A stretch of DNA of 64,000 nucleotides from JBBQWZ01 sp038210135 (GTDB taxonomy: Bacteria > Acidobacteriota > Terriglobia > Bryobacterales > Bryobacteraceae), in NCBI GenBank assembly GCA_038210135.1, contig JBBQWZ010000032.1:16303-80302 (forward strand), written 5' to 3'. How positions within the stretch are numbered: the first letter of the stretch is position 1; each line of letters starts with the position of its first letter. Of the stretch, positions 17,800 to 27,430 are shown one piece after another. A program made the position numbers and the translations under genes. Under the pieces are notes generated by a model that worked only from the letters and a program-made list of their open reading frames with translations, made no database searches and was not told the origin of the DNA.

Positions 17800-17850
17800 A
17801 AGCGATTTGACGTAAGTACTCGCGGACAGTTGTTATGGTTTCATAAATCG

Positions 17851-19236
17851 ATGCCAAATTCGCTGCCGTTATCCAAGATGACCGAGCTGATCCGCGAACG
17901 CAAGCTAGGGCCGGTCGAACTGATGACGGCTCACCTGGACCACATCGAACGCGAGAATCCCAAGCTGAACGCCTTCGCGATTCTTCTGGCGGATCAGGCC
18001 CGCGAGGCTGCCCAGCGCGCCGAAAACGGCTTGCCGCTCGGCCCTTTGCATGGGATTCCGGTGACGGTTAAGGACAGCTTCGATGTAGCCGGATTGCCGA
18101 CGCGCCTCGGCAGCATGTTTACCTCCTCGACTCCAGCCGCGGTGGATGCGACGCTGGTCGCGCGGCTGAAGCGAGCCGGCGCGATCGTGCTCGGCAAAAC
18201 CAATGTCCCGGAATTTCTGGCGAGCTACGAGTCAGACAATTTCATCACCGGACGCACAAATAATCCCTGGGATCTCGAGCGGACTCCGGGCGGATCGAGC
18301 GGCGGCGAGGCCGCGGCGATTGCGGCCCGCATGTCGCCGGCGGGAATCGGCTCGGACGGCGGCGGCTCGATTCGCATCCCGGCGCATTTTTGCGGCATCG
18401 CGGGATTGAAGCCGACTCCGGGCCGGTGTCCGGCCACTGGGCATCAGCCCGACGTCCTGAATCCGCAAGGCCTGATCAGCGTGACCGGCCCCATGGCCCG
18501 GACCGTGAAAGATTTGTCGCTCCTGTTCCGCGTCCTGGCAGGACACGATCCGCTGGATCCGTTTTCCGCTCCGGTCTCGATCGGGTCCGCGCCGAAGCTC
18601 AAACGAGTCGGCGTGGTGGAGGGGATGAACGGAGTCGCGGTCGATCCGTCGATTGCCAGAGCGCTCACAAAAGCCGTCTCGCTTTTATCGGACCACGGAA
18701 TCGCGACCGACGAGTTCGGCTGGAAAGGGTTTTCGACAGCCCCGAATCTCTGGGCATTTTTCTTTGGCGAGTTGCCGACCGAAGGCCGCCGGCAGATGAT
18801 TGCCGGGCGGGAAGCGGAAGCGCACTGGACGCTGCTGGAGAATCTGAAGCGTGAACCGCCGCCCGCCAGCGCGCAGCAAGTCGTCGAAGGACTGATGGAA
18901 CGCGACCGGATGCGCCGCGCGCTCATCCGGCAAATGGAAGGCATCGACGCGCTGATCATGCCGCCGGCATCGATCCCTGCGTTCCGCCACCGTGCACGCA
19001 AATGGGAGATTTCCGGCGCGCCGAAACCGATCGGATTATTCCAGGCCATGATGCCTTCGACGACATTCAACTTCCTCGGCTTTCCGGCGCTCGTGCTGCC
19101 GATGGGCATGACGGAGGACGGCCTTCCGGTAGGCGTGCAGATCGTGGGGCGTCCGTGGGAGGAAGAGACGCTTCTCGCGATCGGCGAGCGGATCGAAGAG
19201 GCGCGCGGAGAATTTGCCGGTCCGGCGCTCGACTAA
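17851..19236 (+). CDS. Amidase signature family enzyme (GatA-like)
   Basis: 461 residues from the ATG at 17851. The Ser-Ser-Lys catalytic set is present: Lys in IPVTVKDSFDVAG, the Gly-rich loop TPGGSSGGEAAAIAA, and SDGGGSIRIPAHFCG. Its length and the absence of a gatB or gatC neighbour point to a stand-alone amidase rather than the Glu-tRNA amidotransferase, but substrate is unknown. The stop overlaps the convergent PAP2 gene by 4 bp. Confidence 0.9.
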   Translation: MPNSLPLSKMTELIRERKLGPVELMTAHLDHIERENPKLNAFAILLADQAREAAQRAENGLPLGPLHGIPVTVKDSFDVAGLPTRLGSMFTSSTPAAVDATLVARLKRAGAIVLGKTNVPEFLASYESDNFITGRTNNPWDLERTPGGSSGGEAAAIAARMSPAGIGSDGGGSIRIPAHFCGIAGLKPTPGRCPATGHQPDVLNPQGLISVTGPMARTVKDLSLLFRVLAGHDPLDPFSAPVSIGSAPKLKRVGVVEGMNGVAVDPSIARALTKAVSLLSDHGIATDEFGWKGFSTAPNLWAFFFGELPTEGRRQMIAGREAEAHWTLLENLKREPPPASAQQVVEGLMERDRMRRALIRQMEGIDALIMPPASIPAFRHRARKWEISGAPKPIGLFQAMMPSTTFNFLGFPALVLPMGMTEDGLPVGVQIVGRPWEEETLLAIGERIEEARGEFAGPALD

Positions 19237-19784
19237 ATACTCTGGAGCAGCAGCGCCGAGGCGTAGCCCAAGCCGATGCCCATCAACGATCCGACGACCA
19301 CGTCGCTGAGGAAGTGCATTCCGAGAAGGACGCGCGAGACAGCGACTGAGAGCGCGCAGAAGAGAAGACCGGCGAGCAGGCCGGGATAGAATTCGCTCAA
19401 CGAAATCGCAAAAGCGAAGGCCGTGATCGAGTGGCCCGATGGAAACGAAAACTGGTCCGGCGGAAGCAGTGTGGCCCAGCAATGCGGTTCAAGTGCGCAA
19501 GGACGGCTACGGCCGATCGCACGCTTTAATCGGAGAAACAGCAAAATTCCGGTTCCTGATGCCAGCATGGCCGCTAGCAGGGCCGGGATGCGGGCCTCGC
19601 CGCCGAAGAGCAGGATGACGAGGCAGATTCCGTACCAGAGCCAGCCGTCTCCGCCGCGGGTGGCGCCAATCATCCACATGCGGATCCAGCGGGGAGCGCG
19701 CCACCGGTTCACGCGCTTCATCAGGCGATGATCTCCAGTGGAGATCAGATCGAGCACCTTCACCGCTTTTGTCAGGCTGCTCAT
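19233..19784 (-). CDS. PAP2-family membrane phosphatase
   Basis: 183 residues with several hydrophobic segments. The three PAP2 motifs are in order: KRAIGRSRPC, FPSGHS, and SRVLLGMHFLSDVVVG. Such enzymes remove phosphate from lipid phosphates (phosphatidate, undecaprenyl-PP) at the membrane face. Start ATG 19784. It is convergent with the amidase gene. Confidence 0.88.
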   Translation of the reverse strand: MSSLTKAVKVLDLISTGDHRLMKRVNRWRAPRWIRMWMIGATRGGDGWLWYGICLVILLFGGEARIPALLAAMLASGTGILLFLRLKRAIGRSRPCALEPHCWATLLPPDQFSFPSGHSITAFAFAISLSEFYPGLLAGLLFCALSVAVSRVLLGMHFLSDVVVGSLMGIGLGYASALLLQSI

Positions 19785-19883
19785 ACTGTTATTCTCGCGC
19801 GGATTCGTTACGGGTGGGTGAATGATCCATAAAACATGAATGAACCGGAATGTTTTTCACTCTCTTTCTGGTAGGTTTAGAAG

Positions 19884-21011
19884 TTGCCGAAAATCGACTT
19901 GATGTTCTTCGACGCGGGAGGCGGACACCGGTCCGCCGCAACGGCGCTGAAGGCGGTGATCGACTCGCAGAATCGCGGCTGGGAAGTCCGGATGGTCAAC
20001 GTCCAGGAGTTGCTCGACTCGCTGGACATCTTTCGTAAAATCACCGGACTCCGGCTCGAGGATGTATACAACACGCTGCTCGCGAAGGGCTGGACGCTGG
20101 GGTCGGAATACATGCTGCCCGCCATGCACGGGGTCATTCGCGTCTATCATTCGGCGCAGGTTCGCATCCTCAAAAAACATTGGGAAGAAACGAAGCCCGA
20201 TATGGTCGTTTCGCTGGTCCCGAACTTCAACCGCTCGATGTTCGAAGCTCTGAAAACCGCCAGTCCGAAAACACCCTACGTCACGATCTTGACGGACATG
20301 GCCGACTACCCGCCGCACTTCTGGATGGAGAGGCAGCGGCAGTACTTCATCTGCGGAACCGATCGCGCGGAGAAGCAGGCGCTCGATCTCGGCAACGCGC
20401 GCGAACGGGTTTTCCGTGCATCCGGCATGATTTTACGGCCGAAGTTCTATGAGGAGACGACGGTCGATCGCGAGGCCGAATGCAGGAAGGCCGGACTCGA
20501 TCCGTCGAAGCCGATCGGCCTGGTTTTGTTCGGCGGCCAAGGCTCAAACGTGATGGTGGAGATCGCCGAGAGGCTGACATCGCGGCAACTGATTCTGATT
20601 TCCGGCAAGAATGACAAACTTGCTAACAAGCTGCGCGCCTTGAAACGGGAGGCTCCGTCGTGGGTGATCGGATTTACGAGCGAAGTGCCCTACTACATGC
20701 GGCTCGCCGATTATTTCATCGGAAAACCAGGCCCTGGCAGCATCAGCGAAGCGCTGAAAATGAAGCTGCCCGTGATCGTGGAACGAAATGCGTGGACCCT
20801 TCCGCAGGAACGCTATAACGCGGTTTGGATCGAAGAGAACAAAACCGGAATCGTTCTGAAGAATTTCCACCGCGTTGCGGAGGCGGTAGACCGCTTACTC
20901 GAACCGGCGGCGCTGGCCCAGTATAAGGCGAGCGCGGCTGCGCACGAGAATCGCGCGGTGTTTGAAATTCCTGACCTACTGGAAAGAATCTTGGCGCGGC
21001 AGGAGGATTGA
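19884..21011 (+). CDS. MGDG-synthase / MurG-like glycosyltransferase (GT28 type)
   Basis: 375 residues with a TTG start. FDAGGGHRSAATALK at the N-terminus is the signature of the monogalactosyldiacylglycerol synthase N-domain, followed by family-like sequence around SLVPNFN and TDMADYPPHFW. The C-domain has GLVLFGGQGSN and the donor-site loop KPGPGSISEALKMKLPVIVE. It would transfer a sugar from a UDP-sugar to a lipid acceptor at the inner membrane. Product could be a glycolipid; the sugar cannot be told from sequence. Monocistronic. Confidence 0.85.
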   Translation: MPKIDLMFFDAGGGHRSAATALKAVIDSQNRGWEVRMVNVQELLDSLDIFRKITGLRLEDVYNTLLAKGWTLGSEYMLPAMHGVIRVYHSAQVRILKKHWEETKPDMVVSLVPNFNRSMFEALKTASPKTPYVTILTDMADYPPHFWMERQRQYFICGTDRAEKQALDLGNARERVFRASGMILRPKFYEETTVDREAECRKAGLDPSKPIGLVLFGGQGSNVMVEIAERLTSRQLILISGKNDKLANKLRALKREAPSWVIGFTSEVPYYMRLADYFIGKPGPGSISEALKMKLPVIVERNAWTLPQERYNAVWIEENKTGIVLKNFHRVAEAVDRLLEPAALAQYKASAAAHENRAVFEIPDLLERILARQED

Positions 21012-21041
21012 CGCGAATCCTCCGCCGAGCCGGACTTTCGG

Positions 21042-21287
21042 CTAACCGTTCGCCTTGCGAATCGCGGCCCAGCGCTTCTTCTGCGCTTCCGCCATTCGTT
21101 TTCGCGCCTCAGCACTGATCACTCGCTTTTTGGGTGCGGCGCTTTCCATGAATCCGCCGTTCGCCGACTTAGGCGGACGCCCGCGCCGCTTGGCGCCGCC
21201 GGAACCGAGTCTCTCGAGTGCAACGATTGCCTGTAGTAACAGATCCCGTTGTCCTCTCAAATCTCCCAATAGCTTGTTTACATCCAT
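21042..21287 (-). CDS. Small basic protein with an AT-hook-like motif
   Basis: 81 residues, start ATG 21287 preceded by AGGGAGAA. The first 28 residues could form a helix or coiled coil (LLGDLRGQRDLLLQAIVALERL). Residues 34-40 are RRGRPPK, an AT-hook core that binds the minor groove of AT-rich DNA. The C-terminus ISAEARKRMAEAQKKRWAAI is a positively charged helix seen in many small acidobacterial proteins of unknown role. Probably nucleoid- or DNA-associated; two perfect inverted repeats lie just upstream. Confidence 0.65.
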   Translation of the reverse strand: MDVNKLLGDLRGQRDLLLQAIVALERLGSGGAKRRGRPPKSANGGFMESAAPKKRVISAEARKRMAEAQKKRWAAIRKANG

Positions 21288-21301
21288 ATATTCTCCCTTT
21301 G

Positions 21302-21340
21302 GTGAATGAAACTTTGCATTCACGAATCGGATAAACCGAT
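21302..21340. promoter_or_regulatory. Two adjacent inverted repeats upstream of the AT-hook gene
   Basis: GTGAATG (21302-21308) pairs with CATTCAC (21317-21323), and ATCGG (21326-21330) pairs with CCGAT (21336-21340). They lie 15-53 bp upstream of the ATG at 21287, a suitable place for an operator, possibly for autoregulation. Confidence 0.35.
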
Positions 21341-21454
21341 GACTGCTGGTGCGTACAGTACTACTTCACAGGCTTTTCTACAAGTTAGCACCTTCAATCG
21401 GAAGAAAGGGAATTCCCATTCGACGGTAGGCGGACCCGGGCCACGGTGCGAAAT

Positions 21455-22924
21455 CTACCGGATTCGCGCGCTGGCTAACAGGACGGCGGTCGCCGCCAAA
21501 GACGCAATCAGGCAGGACCACGCGAACCAATCGCCATTCCGGCTATACGGCGTCGTCTGCTGCACGAACGCGTAGGGCACACGGGCGGCCACCTGTTGGT
21601 TCGGCGGAAGGCGAGTGACGATACGGCCCGCCGGATCGATCGAAACCGAGATGCCGTCGTTGGCGGCACGCAGAATCCACCGATTGTTTTCAATCGCGCG
21701 GGTGCGGACAAGTTGAAGATGTTGTTCGCGGGCGAAGCTGTTTCCGAAATAACCATCGTTCGAGATGTTGACTAACAGTTCCGCTCCGCGTCCGGCGAAG
21801 GATCGAACAAAATCCGGAAATGCGGATTCGTAGCAAATGAAAGTGGACAGCTTGTGATCCCCAACCGTGAACACAGTGGGGTCGGTGCCGGGGGCGTAGT
21901 CGCCGGCTTCCTTGGTGATTTTATTTACCCAGCTAAACCAACCGGGCACGAATTCGCCGAAGGGAACGAGATTCATTTTGCTGTATTGCCCGACCGCCTG
22001 GCCGCCCGGCGAAATCAAAACCGAGGAATTCAAGGGCTCGCCTTTGGCTGTGCGGGCAACAGTTCCCAGCAGAACGTACGCGGCCGATTCCCGCGCGAAG
22101 TTATTCGCCAGCGTAGCGAAGGCTGGATCCTCGAAATAGAAAACCGGAGCAGGAATTTCCGGCAGCACGATGAGATCCGCGTTGGATTGCGCAGCGTCGT
22201 GTGCAAGGCGGAACAGCTTAGCGGATTCGGCCTGCCACTGCGGATCCGTCCAGGGCCGCTCCTCTGGCGCGTTCGGCTGCACCAGAACGGCCACGCGATC
22301 GGCCGGCGCGGGCGTGCTAATGGTTGGAAAAAACGGCATCACGAACAAGACAGCGAGCGACATCGCCGGGCGCCAGGAGCGCGCAATGAAAGCCACGCCG
22401 ATCGTTGCCGCGCACAGCGCGAAGATGAACGTGATTCCGTAGACGCCAAGCACTGGCGCGATGCGGGCAAGCCCAGACACGTCGATGGCGGAATTTCCCA
22501 GCGTCAGCCAGGCGAATCCGAACGTGCCGTGGGTCCGTTCAATGCCGGTGAAAAGAGCGGCAATCGCGATCGGCGTCCAGGCGCGCGGACTACGAAGAAA
22601 GTATCCGCATAGCCACGTGAAAACGGCAAGATGCAGCCCTTTATAAAGGGCGAAGAGCAGATACCCTAGCCAACTGAGGTAGTGACCCATGCCGCCGTGG
22701 ACTTCGAGGATGAACTGGATCCAGGGACAAACCAAGGCCCAGAAAACGGCTCCGGCGAGCCACCCATTGAGAAATCGATGCAGCGGTCGCGTTTCGCGAT
22801 GCGCGGCGGCGATTAGCGGAACGAGCGCAATTCCAGCGACTGCATAGCTGCCTGTGGGATGCAGCAAACTCGGGAATACGAGAGCCAGGACGAGCGCGGA
22901 AAAGACTGCCAGTGCGGGCGTCAC
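21455..22924 (-). CDS. lnt: Apolipoprotein N-acyltransferase
   Basis: 489 residues. The N-terminal half has six or more membrane segments; the C-terminal half is a carbon-nitrogen hydrolase domain with the Glu-Lys-Cys triad in VLPEIPAP, KMNLVPFGEF and TFICYESAFPD. It adds the third acyl chain to lipoproteins in the periplasmic leaflet of the inner membrane, the last step of lipoprotein maturation. Its start overlaps the lipA stop by 4 bp. Several lipoproteins in this window would be substrates. Confidence 0.95.
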   Translation of the reverse strand: MTPALAVFSALVLALVFPSLLHPTGSYAVAGIALVPLIAAAHRETRPLHRFLNGWLAGAVFWALVCPWIQFILEVHGGMGHYLSWLGYLLFALYKGLHLAVFTWLCGYFLRSPRAWTPIAIAALFTGIERTHGTFGFAWLTLGNSAIDVSGLARIAPVLGVYGITFIFALCAATIGVAFIARSWRPAMSLAVLFVMPFFPTISTPAPADRVAVLVQPNAPEERPWTDPQWQAESAKLFRLAHDAAQSNADLIVLPEIPAPVFYFEDPAFATLANNFARESAAYVLLGTVARTAKGEPLNSSVLISPGGQAVGQYSKMNLVPFGEFVPGWFSWVNKITKEAGDYAPGTDPTVFTVGDHKLSTFICYESAFPDFVRSFAGRGAELLVNISNDGYFGNSFAREQHLQLVRTRAIENNRWILRAANDGISVSIDPAGRIVTRLPPNQQVAARVPYAFVQQTTPYSRNGDWFAWSCLIASLAATAVLLASARIR

Positions 22925-23835
22925 GGCTTTGCATCGTGAGCGGCGGATGCCTGTTCGCTGACGAGGTCGGCCATATACGAGCTACGAACCAGCGGTCCGC
23001 TGAATACCATTTTGAAGCCGATCGACAGGCCGTAATCGCGGTACGCATCGAATTGCGCGGGCGTGACGAATTCGGAAACGGGGAGGTTGCGGCGCGTCGG
23101 CTGCAGATACTGGCCAATGGTGGCGACGTCCACATCGGCGGCGCGCAGATCGCGCAGCAATTCAAAAACCTGCTCGGGCGTCTCGCCGAGTCCGGCCATC
23201 AAACCGGATTTCGTTAGCGCTTCCGGACGATGGCTCTTCGCGAATTTCAGAACGTTGAGGGACTGGCGGTAGTCGGCCTGCGGACGCACGCGGCGGTAGA
23301 ACGGCGCGATGGTTTCCATGTTGTGATTGAACACGTGCGGACCCGCATCGAGCACGCGCGCGACAGCCGCCAGGTCGCCCTCAAAATCCGGTGTCAGCAC
23401 TTCGACGCGGGCTTCCGGAAGTGCCAGGCGTACTTCGCGGACCGTCTGCGCGAAATGATGCGAGCCACCATCGTCGAGATCGTCGCGATTGACGCTAGTG
23501 ATAACGACGTAGCGAAGCTTCATCTGCGACGCCATTTCTGCGACGTTCGCGGGCTCGAGCGGATCGAGCAGGAATTCCTTTTTCGCCGGCGAACCCTTGG
23601 GCACCGAGCAGAATCCGCAGCCGCGCGTGCAGAGATTCCCCAGAATCATGAACGTCGCGGCGCTGCGCGAAAAGCACTCGTGGATATTCGGGCAGCGGGC
23701 GGATTCGCAAACCGTATGCAGATTGCGGCGGCGCAACTCGACTTTCAGGTCGTGTACCGCGGCAAAATGCGTCCGCCCTTTGCGAAGCCACTCCGGCAGG
23801 CGCGGCGACGGCGCGTCGATTTGAACTAGAGACAT
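22921..23835 (-). CDS. lipA: Lipoyl synthase
   Basis: 304 residues, full length. It inserts two sulfurs into octanoyl groups on lipoyl domains by radical SAM chemistry. Both clusters are present: the auxiliary one in CESARCPNIHEC and the SAM one in CTRGCGFC. The family order then follows with VTSVNRDDL, FNHNMET and SGPLVRSSY near the C-terminus. Upstream of lnt and overlapping it by 4 bp, so the two are likely co-transcribed. No lipB or dehydrogenase gene is seen nearby. Confidence 0.96.
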   Translation of the reverse strand: MSLVQIDAPSPRLPEWLRKGRTHFAAVHDLKVELRRRNLHTVCESARCPNIHECFSRSAATFMILGNLCTRGCGFCSVPKGSPAKKEFLLDPLEPANVAEMASQMKLRYVVITSVNRDDLDDGGSHHFAQTVREVRLALPEARVEVLTPDFEGDLAAVARVLDAGPHVFNHNMETIAPFYRRVRPQADYRQSLNVLKFAKSHRPEALTKSGLMAGLGETPEQVFELLRDLRAADVDVATIGQYLQPTRRNLPVSEFVTPAQFDAYRDYGLSIGFKMVFSGPLVRSSYMADLVSEQASAAHDAKP

Positions 23836-23884
23836 CGGGGTTGGTGTTTCCCTATTCTCGCATTGGCCACGGCGGTCGCGGAAC

Positions 23885-24490
23885 CTAGAACACTTTGCGG
23901 ATCGCTTCGTTGCCGCGGAAGCCCGCCGCCGTCAGCTTGGCCTTCGCGTCCGCGACGGCCGATGCATCCGGATAGGGACCCACGAACACGCGGAACAGGT
24001 TCGGCTTCTCCGGCACTTGGACGTGCAGGGCCGAGAATCCTCTTTGCCGTAGTGTCGAAACCATCACTTCGGCGGCTTTTTCATCCACAGCCGCAATCTG
24101 CAAATACGTCGCGCCAGAAACGGGCTTGGTCGAGGCAGTGGGCGTCGGGTCCGCGTCCTTCTTCTTCTCGCGTTTGGATTCGGGCTTCGGCTCTGCGGTC
24201 TTCTCGACCTCGACAGGCTTCGGCGCAGGCTCCGGTTTGGCTTCTTCCTTCACCTGCTCTGAGGTTTTCTCCGCGGGCCTGTCCGGAGTTCGGACGGGCG
24301 AATCGACGATGACCGGGCGCGACGGCCGGGTGGGCGTGGTGTCGGCGACAGTGGCCGGCGCGGAATTGCGTCCGACGATGTAGCCCATCAGGAAGAACAC
24401 GCTCATCAGGATGACTACGAGAAAGAACACGCTCAGTAACTGGCGGTTCCCCAGGACCAGTTCAAATTCGCCGTCTTCGTTTCTTGGCAT
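23885..24490 (-). CDS. SPOR-domain inner-membrane protein
   Basis: 201 residues from ATG 24490. One transmembrane helix near residue 20 (LLSVFFLVVILMSVFFLMGYI) gives an N-in, C-out anchor. A Pro/Glu/Lys-rich linker follows, and the C-terminal 75 residues match a SPOR domain (YLQIAAVDEKAAEVMVSTLR, FRVFVGPYPD, AKAKLTAAGF). SPOR domains bind denuded glycan strands at division sites, so a role in septation or peptidoglycan remodelling is likely. It lies directly upstream of lipA. Confidence 0.85.
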   Translation of the reverse strand: MPRNEDGEFELVLGNRQLLSVFFLVVILMSVFFLMGYIVGRNSAPATVADTTPTRPSRPVIVDSPVRTPDRPAEKTSEQVKEEAKPEPAPKPVEVEKTAEPKPESKREKKKDADPTPTASTKPVSGATYLQIAAVDEKAAEVMVSTLRQRGFSALHVQVPEKPNLFRVFVGPYPDASAVADAKAKLTAAGFRGNEAIRKVF

Positions 24491-24650
24491 CACACCTTTT
24501 TCGGGAAAGCCTCGCGATCCGGCGACTTCATCCACGCCGACGCTGGCTTGCACCACTCAAAATACCGGGTTGTCCAGAGCCCGGCCTTACAAACGAGAAT
24601 ATATCGGGTTGCCTATAAAACACAACCGGGTGTTTTTGTTTTGGCTGGAT

Positions 24651-25271
24651 TTAGTGGCCGGCGACGAAAATGACGTGGACTTCGCCCGGTCCATGGACGC
24701 CGCGGACCAGGATCATCTCGATATCGGCGCTCCGCGAAGGCCCGGTGATGATCACCATCGCACTGCTGCGTTCGGCCGGCATCGCCTCCCGTACGAACAG
24801 CTCTTCGAGGCTGGTGAGCAGCACGGATTCCGGCACGATCGCGATGTGACAGGGCGGAAGCAGCGAAACCATGCGAGGCTCCGTTGCGCTGGAAAACAGA
24901 ACCAGCGAACCGGTGTCCGCCAAGGCGTAATCGGCCGACGTAATTCCGCAATCCGCGGACGCGCAGGCTTCGCGCAAGTCTCCAGCGGGTGGCGCGAATC
25001 CGCAATCCGCCACGATCGCGGCGGAAGAACAGACCGTGCTGCGAGCGCCGATCAATTCCACAGCGCGCCCGCGGGCCTCCGCGATGCCAGGCACTTCGGA
25101 TACGGTTCCGCCGAGCTTCTCGATCGCCGCCCGGAAGAAAGCAATCCGATCGGCAACCGGCGTATCAATGAACGACAGATCCAGTGCCGGAGGTTGCGGA
25201 ATACCCTGCCCTTTCGATCGTTTGAGCGCCGTGCGGACGGCGCTAAGAATCGCTTCACGAGCCTCAGGCAT
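24651..25271 (-). CDS. lutC: L-lactate utilisation protein C (LUD domain)
   Basis: 206 residues from the ATG at 25271, which overlaps the lutB stop by 8 bp. It has the LUD fold of the YkgG/LutC group, with TVSEVPG, ITSADYALADTGSLVL and RSADIEMILVRGVHGPGEVHV as family-like blocks. LutABC together oxidise L-lactate to pyruvate in place of a flavin lactate dehydrogenase. Last gene of the operon. Confidence 0.9.
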   Translation of the reverse strand: MPEAREAILSAVRTALKRSKGQGIPQPPALDLSFIDTPVADRIAFFRAAIEKLGGTVSEVPGIAEARGRAVELIGARSTVCSSAAIVADCGFAPPAGDLREACASADCGITSADYALADTGSLVLFSSATEPRMVSLLPPCHIAIVPESVLLTSLEELFVREAMPAERSSAMVIITGPSRSADIEMILVRGVHGPGEVHVIFVAGH

Positions 25272-26706
25272 TATGCCGCCGTTCCTGGCGTTCGCGCCAC
25301 TGCTCGCGGAACGATTTCGCCGGCGATGGCGGAAGGTCGCGTTCGGAAAGCCACGCTGCAACCGGTCCGCGATGCAGCAGGCTCGGAAGTTTCTTGATCC
25401 ACGCCTCATTCGCCGGATTCGGTGCGGCGCCCGCCGCTAGCTTGCCAAGGCTCTCGTACAATCTCGGATGCCGCATCGCGTAGGACCAAAGTCGGAACGC
25501 CAGCTTCTCCAGCCGATTCTGCCCTTCGCGGGTCCGCATCTCGGTGACCTCGTGGCGGAGCGTCAGCAGATGCTTCGGAATGTCGATCTTCACCGGACAC
25601 ACTTCGGCGCATGCCCCGCACAGGCTCGACGCGTAGGGCAGCCACGGATCCTTAGCGAGACCCATGAATTGCGGCGTGATGATCGCGCCGATCGGGCCCG
25701 AGTACACCCAGGGATAACTGTGTCCGCCGATCTTGCGATACACGGGGCAGTGGTTCAGACACGCACCGCAGCGAATGCAGTAGAGCGATTCGCGCTTGCC
25801 CTCGTCGGCGAGCAGGCGGGTCCGCCCGTTGTCGAGAAACAGCAGGTAGAACTCTTCCGGCCCGTCCTGTTCGTTCGATCGCTTGGGCGGCGAAAGGAAC
25901 GACGTATAAACAGAGAGCGGCTGTCCGGTGGCGCTGCGCGCAAGTAATTTCAGAAAGACGGCAAGATCCTGCGCGCGCGGGATCAGTTTTTCGAGCCCCG
26001 CCACCGCGATATGAATTTTCGGCGCGGAACTCGTAATCCGGGCGTTGCCTTCGTTTTCGACAACCACCACGGCGCCCGAATCGGCGACGACAAAGTTCGC
26101 GCCCGTCACTCCGATGCCGGCCGCTAGAAATTTCTCCCGCAGCACGCGACGGGCAATCTGCGTCTGCTTTTCAGGAACAACTTCTCTGGCACCGCCGAGT
26201 TTGCGTTCGAAAATATCAGCCACGTCGAATCGAGTTTTATGCAGCGCCGGCGCGATGATGTGATACGGCTTCTCGTCGTTCAGTTGGAGAATGTATTCGC
26301 CGAGATCGGTTTCGACAGCCTCGACGCCGCGCTTTTCGAGCGCATGATTCAGCTCGATTTCCTCGGTCGTCATCGACTTCGATTTCACCAGCAGCTTGAC
26401 GCCACGCTTCTCCGCCAGCTGCGCGATCCACTCGCACGCCTCGGCGGAATCTCGCGCGTACACCACCTTGCCGCCGCGCGCGGTGATATTCTTCTCCGCC
26501 AGTTCGAGGTAATGGTCCAGATGATCGAGCGTGTGCTTTTTGATCGCGTGTCCCTGATCTCGCAGACCCTGGTAACCCGGCAGAGCCTCTGTCGATACCA
26601 CACTCTTCCGATTCTCAACGAGGCGGCCGGTGTTGTTGTAAATCGCAATCTGGAGGCGCGGATCGCCGACCGTGTCCTTGATCTGTTGCTTGTAGGCGTC
26701 GGGCAT
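25264..26706 (-). CDS. lutB: L-lactate utilisation iron-sulfur protein B
   Basis: 480 residues; start ATG 26706, 7 bp after the lutA stop. The N-terminal part is a LUD domain (LVKSKSMTTEEIELNHALE). The C-terminal part binds two 4Fe-4S clusters through CIRCGACLNHCPVY and CGACAEVCPVKIDIP. It passes electrons from lactate oxidation to the respiratory chain. Fully consistent with LutB/YkgF in length and order. Confidence 0.93.
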   Translation of the reverse strand: MPDAYKQQIKDTVGDPRLQIAIYNNTGRLVENRKSVVSTEALPGYQGLRDQGHAIKKHTLDHLDHYLELAEKNITARGGKVVYARDSAEACEWIAQLAEKRGVKLLVKSKSMTTEEIELNHALEKRGVEAVETDLGEYILQLNDEKPYHIIAPALHKTRFDVADIFERKLGGAREVVPEKQTQIARRVLREKFLAAGIGVTGANFVVADSGAVVVVENEGNARITSSAPKIHIAVAGLEKLIPRAQDLAVFLKLLARSATGQPLSVYTSFLSPPKRSNEQDGPEEFYLLFLDNGRTRLLADEGKRESLYCIRCGACLNHCPVYRKIGGHSYPWVYSGPIGAIITPQFMGLAKDPWLPYASSLCGACAEVCPVKIDIPKHLLTLRHEVTEMRTREGQNRLEKLAFRLWSYAMRHPRLYESLGKLAAGAAPNPANEAWIKKLPSLLHRGPVAAWLSERDLPPSPAKSFREQWRERQERRHNA

Positions 26707-26713
26707 CGGAAGC

Positions 26714-27421
26714 TCAGCGCGAGGCCAGGACTTCGGCGAGGTGCATCGTGCGGACGCTCGAGCCCGCGCGAGAAAGCGCTCCACGCATCTGCATCAGACA
26801 GCTGGAATCCGCCGAAATCAGCGTATCGGCGCCAGTCTTGATGATGGCGTCGATCTTCGTCCGCGCCATCGCGCCCGAGACGTTCGCGAATTTCACCGAA
26901 AACGTTCCGCCAAACCCGCAGCATTCCTCGACAGCGTCCATCTCACGCAACTCAAGTCCGCGGACTTGGGCCAGCAGCTTTCGCGGTCCGGATTTGATTT
27001 TCAGTTCGCGTAACGAATGGCAGCTGTCATGATACGTGGCCACGGCATCGCATCGCGCGCCGAAATCTTCGACGCCGAGAACGTCCGTCAGAAATTGCGA
27101 GAACTCGAAGACACGGCCATGAAAGGGCGACTCGCCTGTGTCGAAGAGTTCCGCGAAGTGGTGGCCGATCATCGCCGCGCAGGATCCGGAGGGAACAACG
27201 ATGGTTTCGGCGTCATTGAAAACAGCAGCGAAATGTTTGGCGACTTGCCGCGCCTCGTCGCGGTACCCGGTGTTGAAAGCAGGCTGCCCGCAGCACGTCT
27301 GGGCTTCGCGAAAATCGATTTCGCAGCCCGCACGTTCGAGCACGTCGGCCATCGCGAGGCCCACCTGCGGGAACATCTGGTCGATTACGCAGGTTACGAA
27401 AATAGAAACGCGGCGCGCCAT
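26714..27421 (-). CDS. lutA: L-lactate utilisation protein A (cysteine-rich CCG domain)
   Basis: 235 residues. The two Cys-rich CCG modules of LutA/GlcF-type proteins are present: CCGQPAFNTGY, then later DSCHSL and EECCGFGGTFS, ligands for Fe-S or heterodisulfide-type chemistry. First gene of the lutABC set. The phzF-like gene lies just upstream on the same strand with a 9-bp gap and may share the transcript. Confidence 0.93.
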   Translation of the reverse strand: MARRVSIFVTCVIDQMFPQVGLAMADVLERAGCEIDFREAQTCCGQPAFNTGYRDEARQVAKHFAAVFNDAETIVVPSGSCAAMIGHHFAELFDTGESPFHGRVFEFSQFLTDVLGVEDFGARCDAVATYHDSCHSLRELKIKSGPRKLLAQVRGLELREMDAVEECCGFGGTFSVKFANVSGAMARTKIDAIIKTGADTLISADSSCLMQMRGALSRAGSSVRTMHLAEVLASR

Positions 27422-27430
27422 AGTCTCCGG

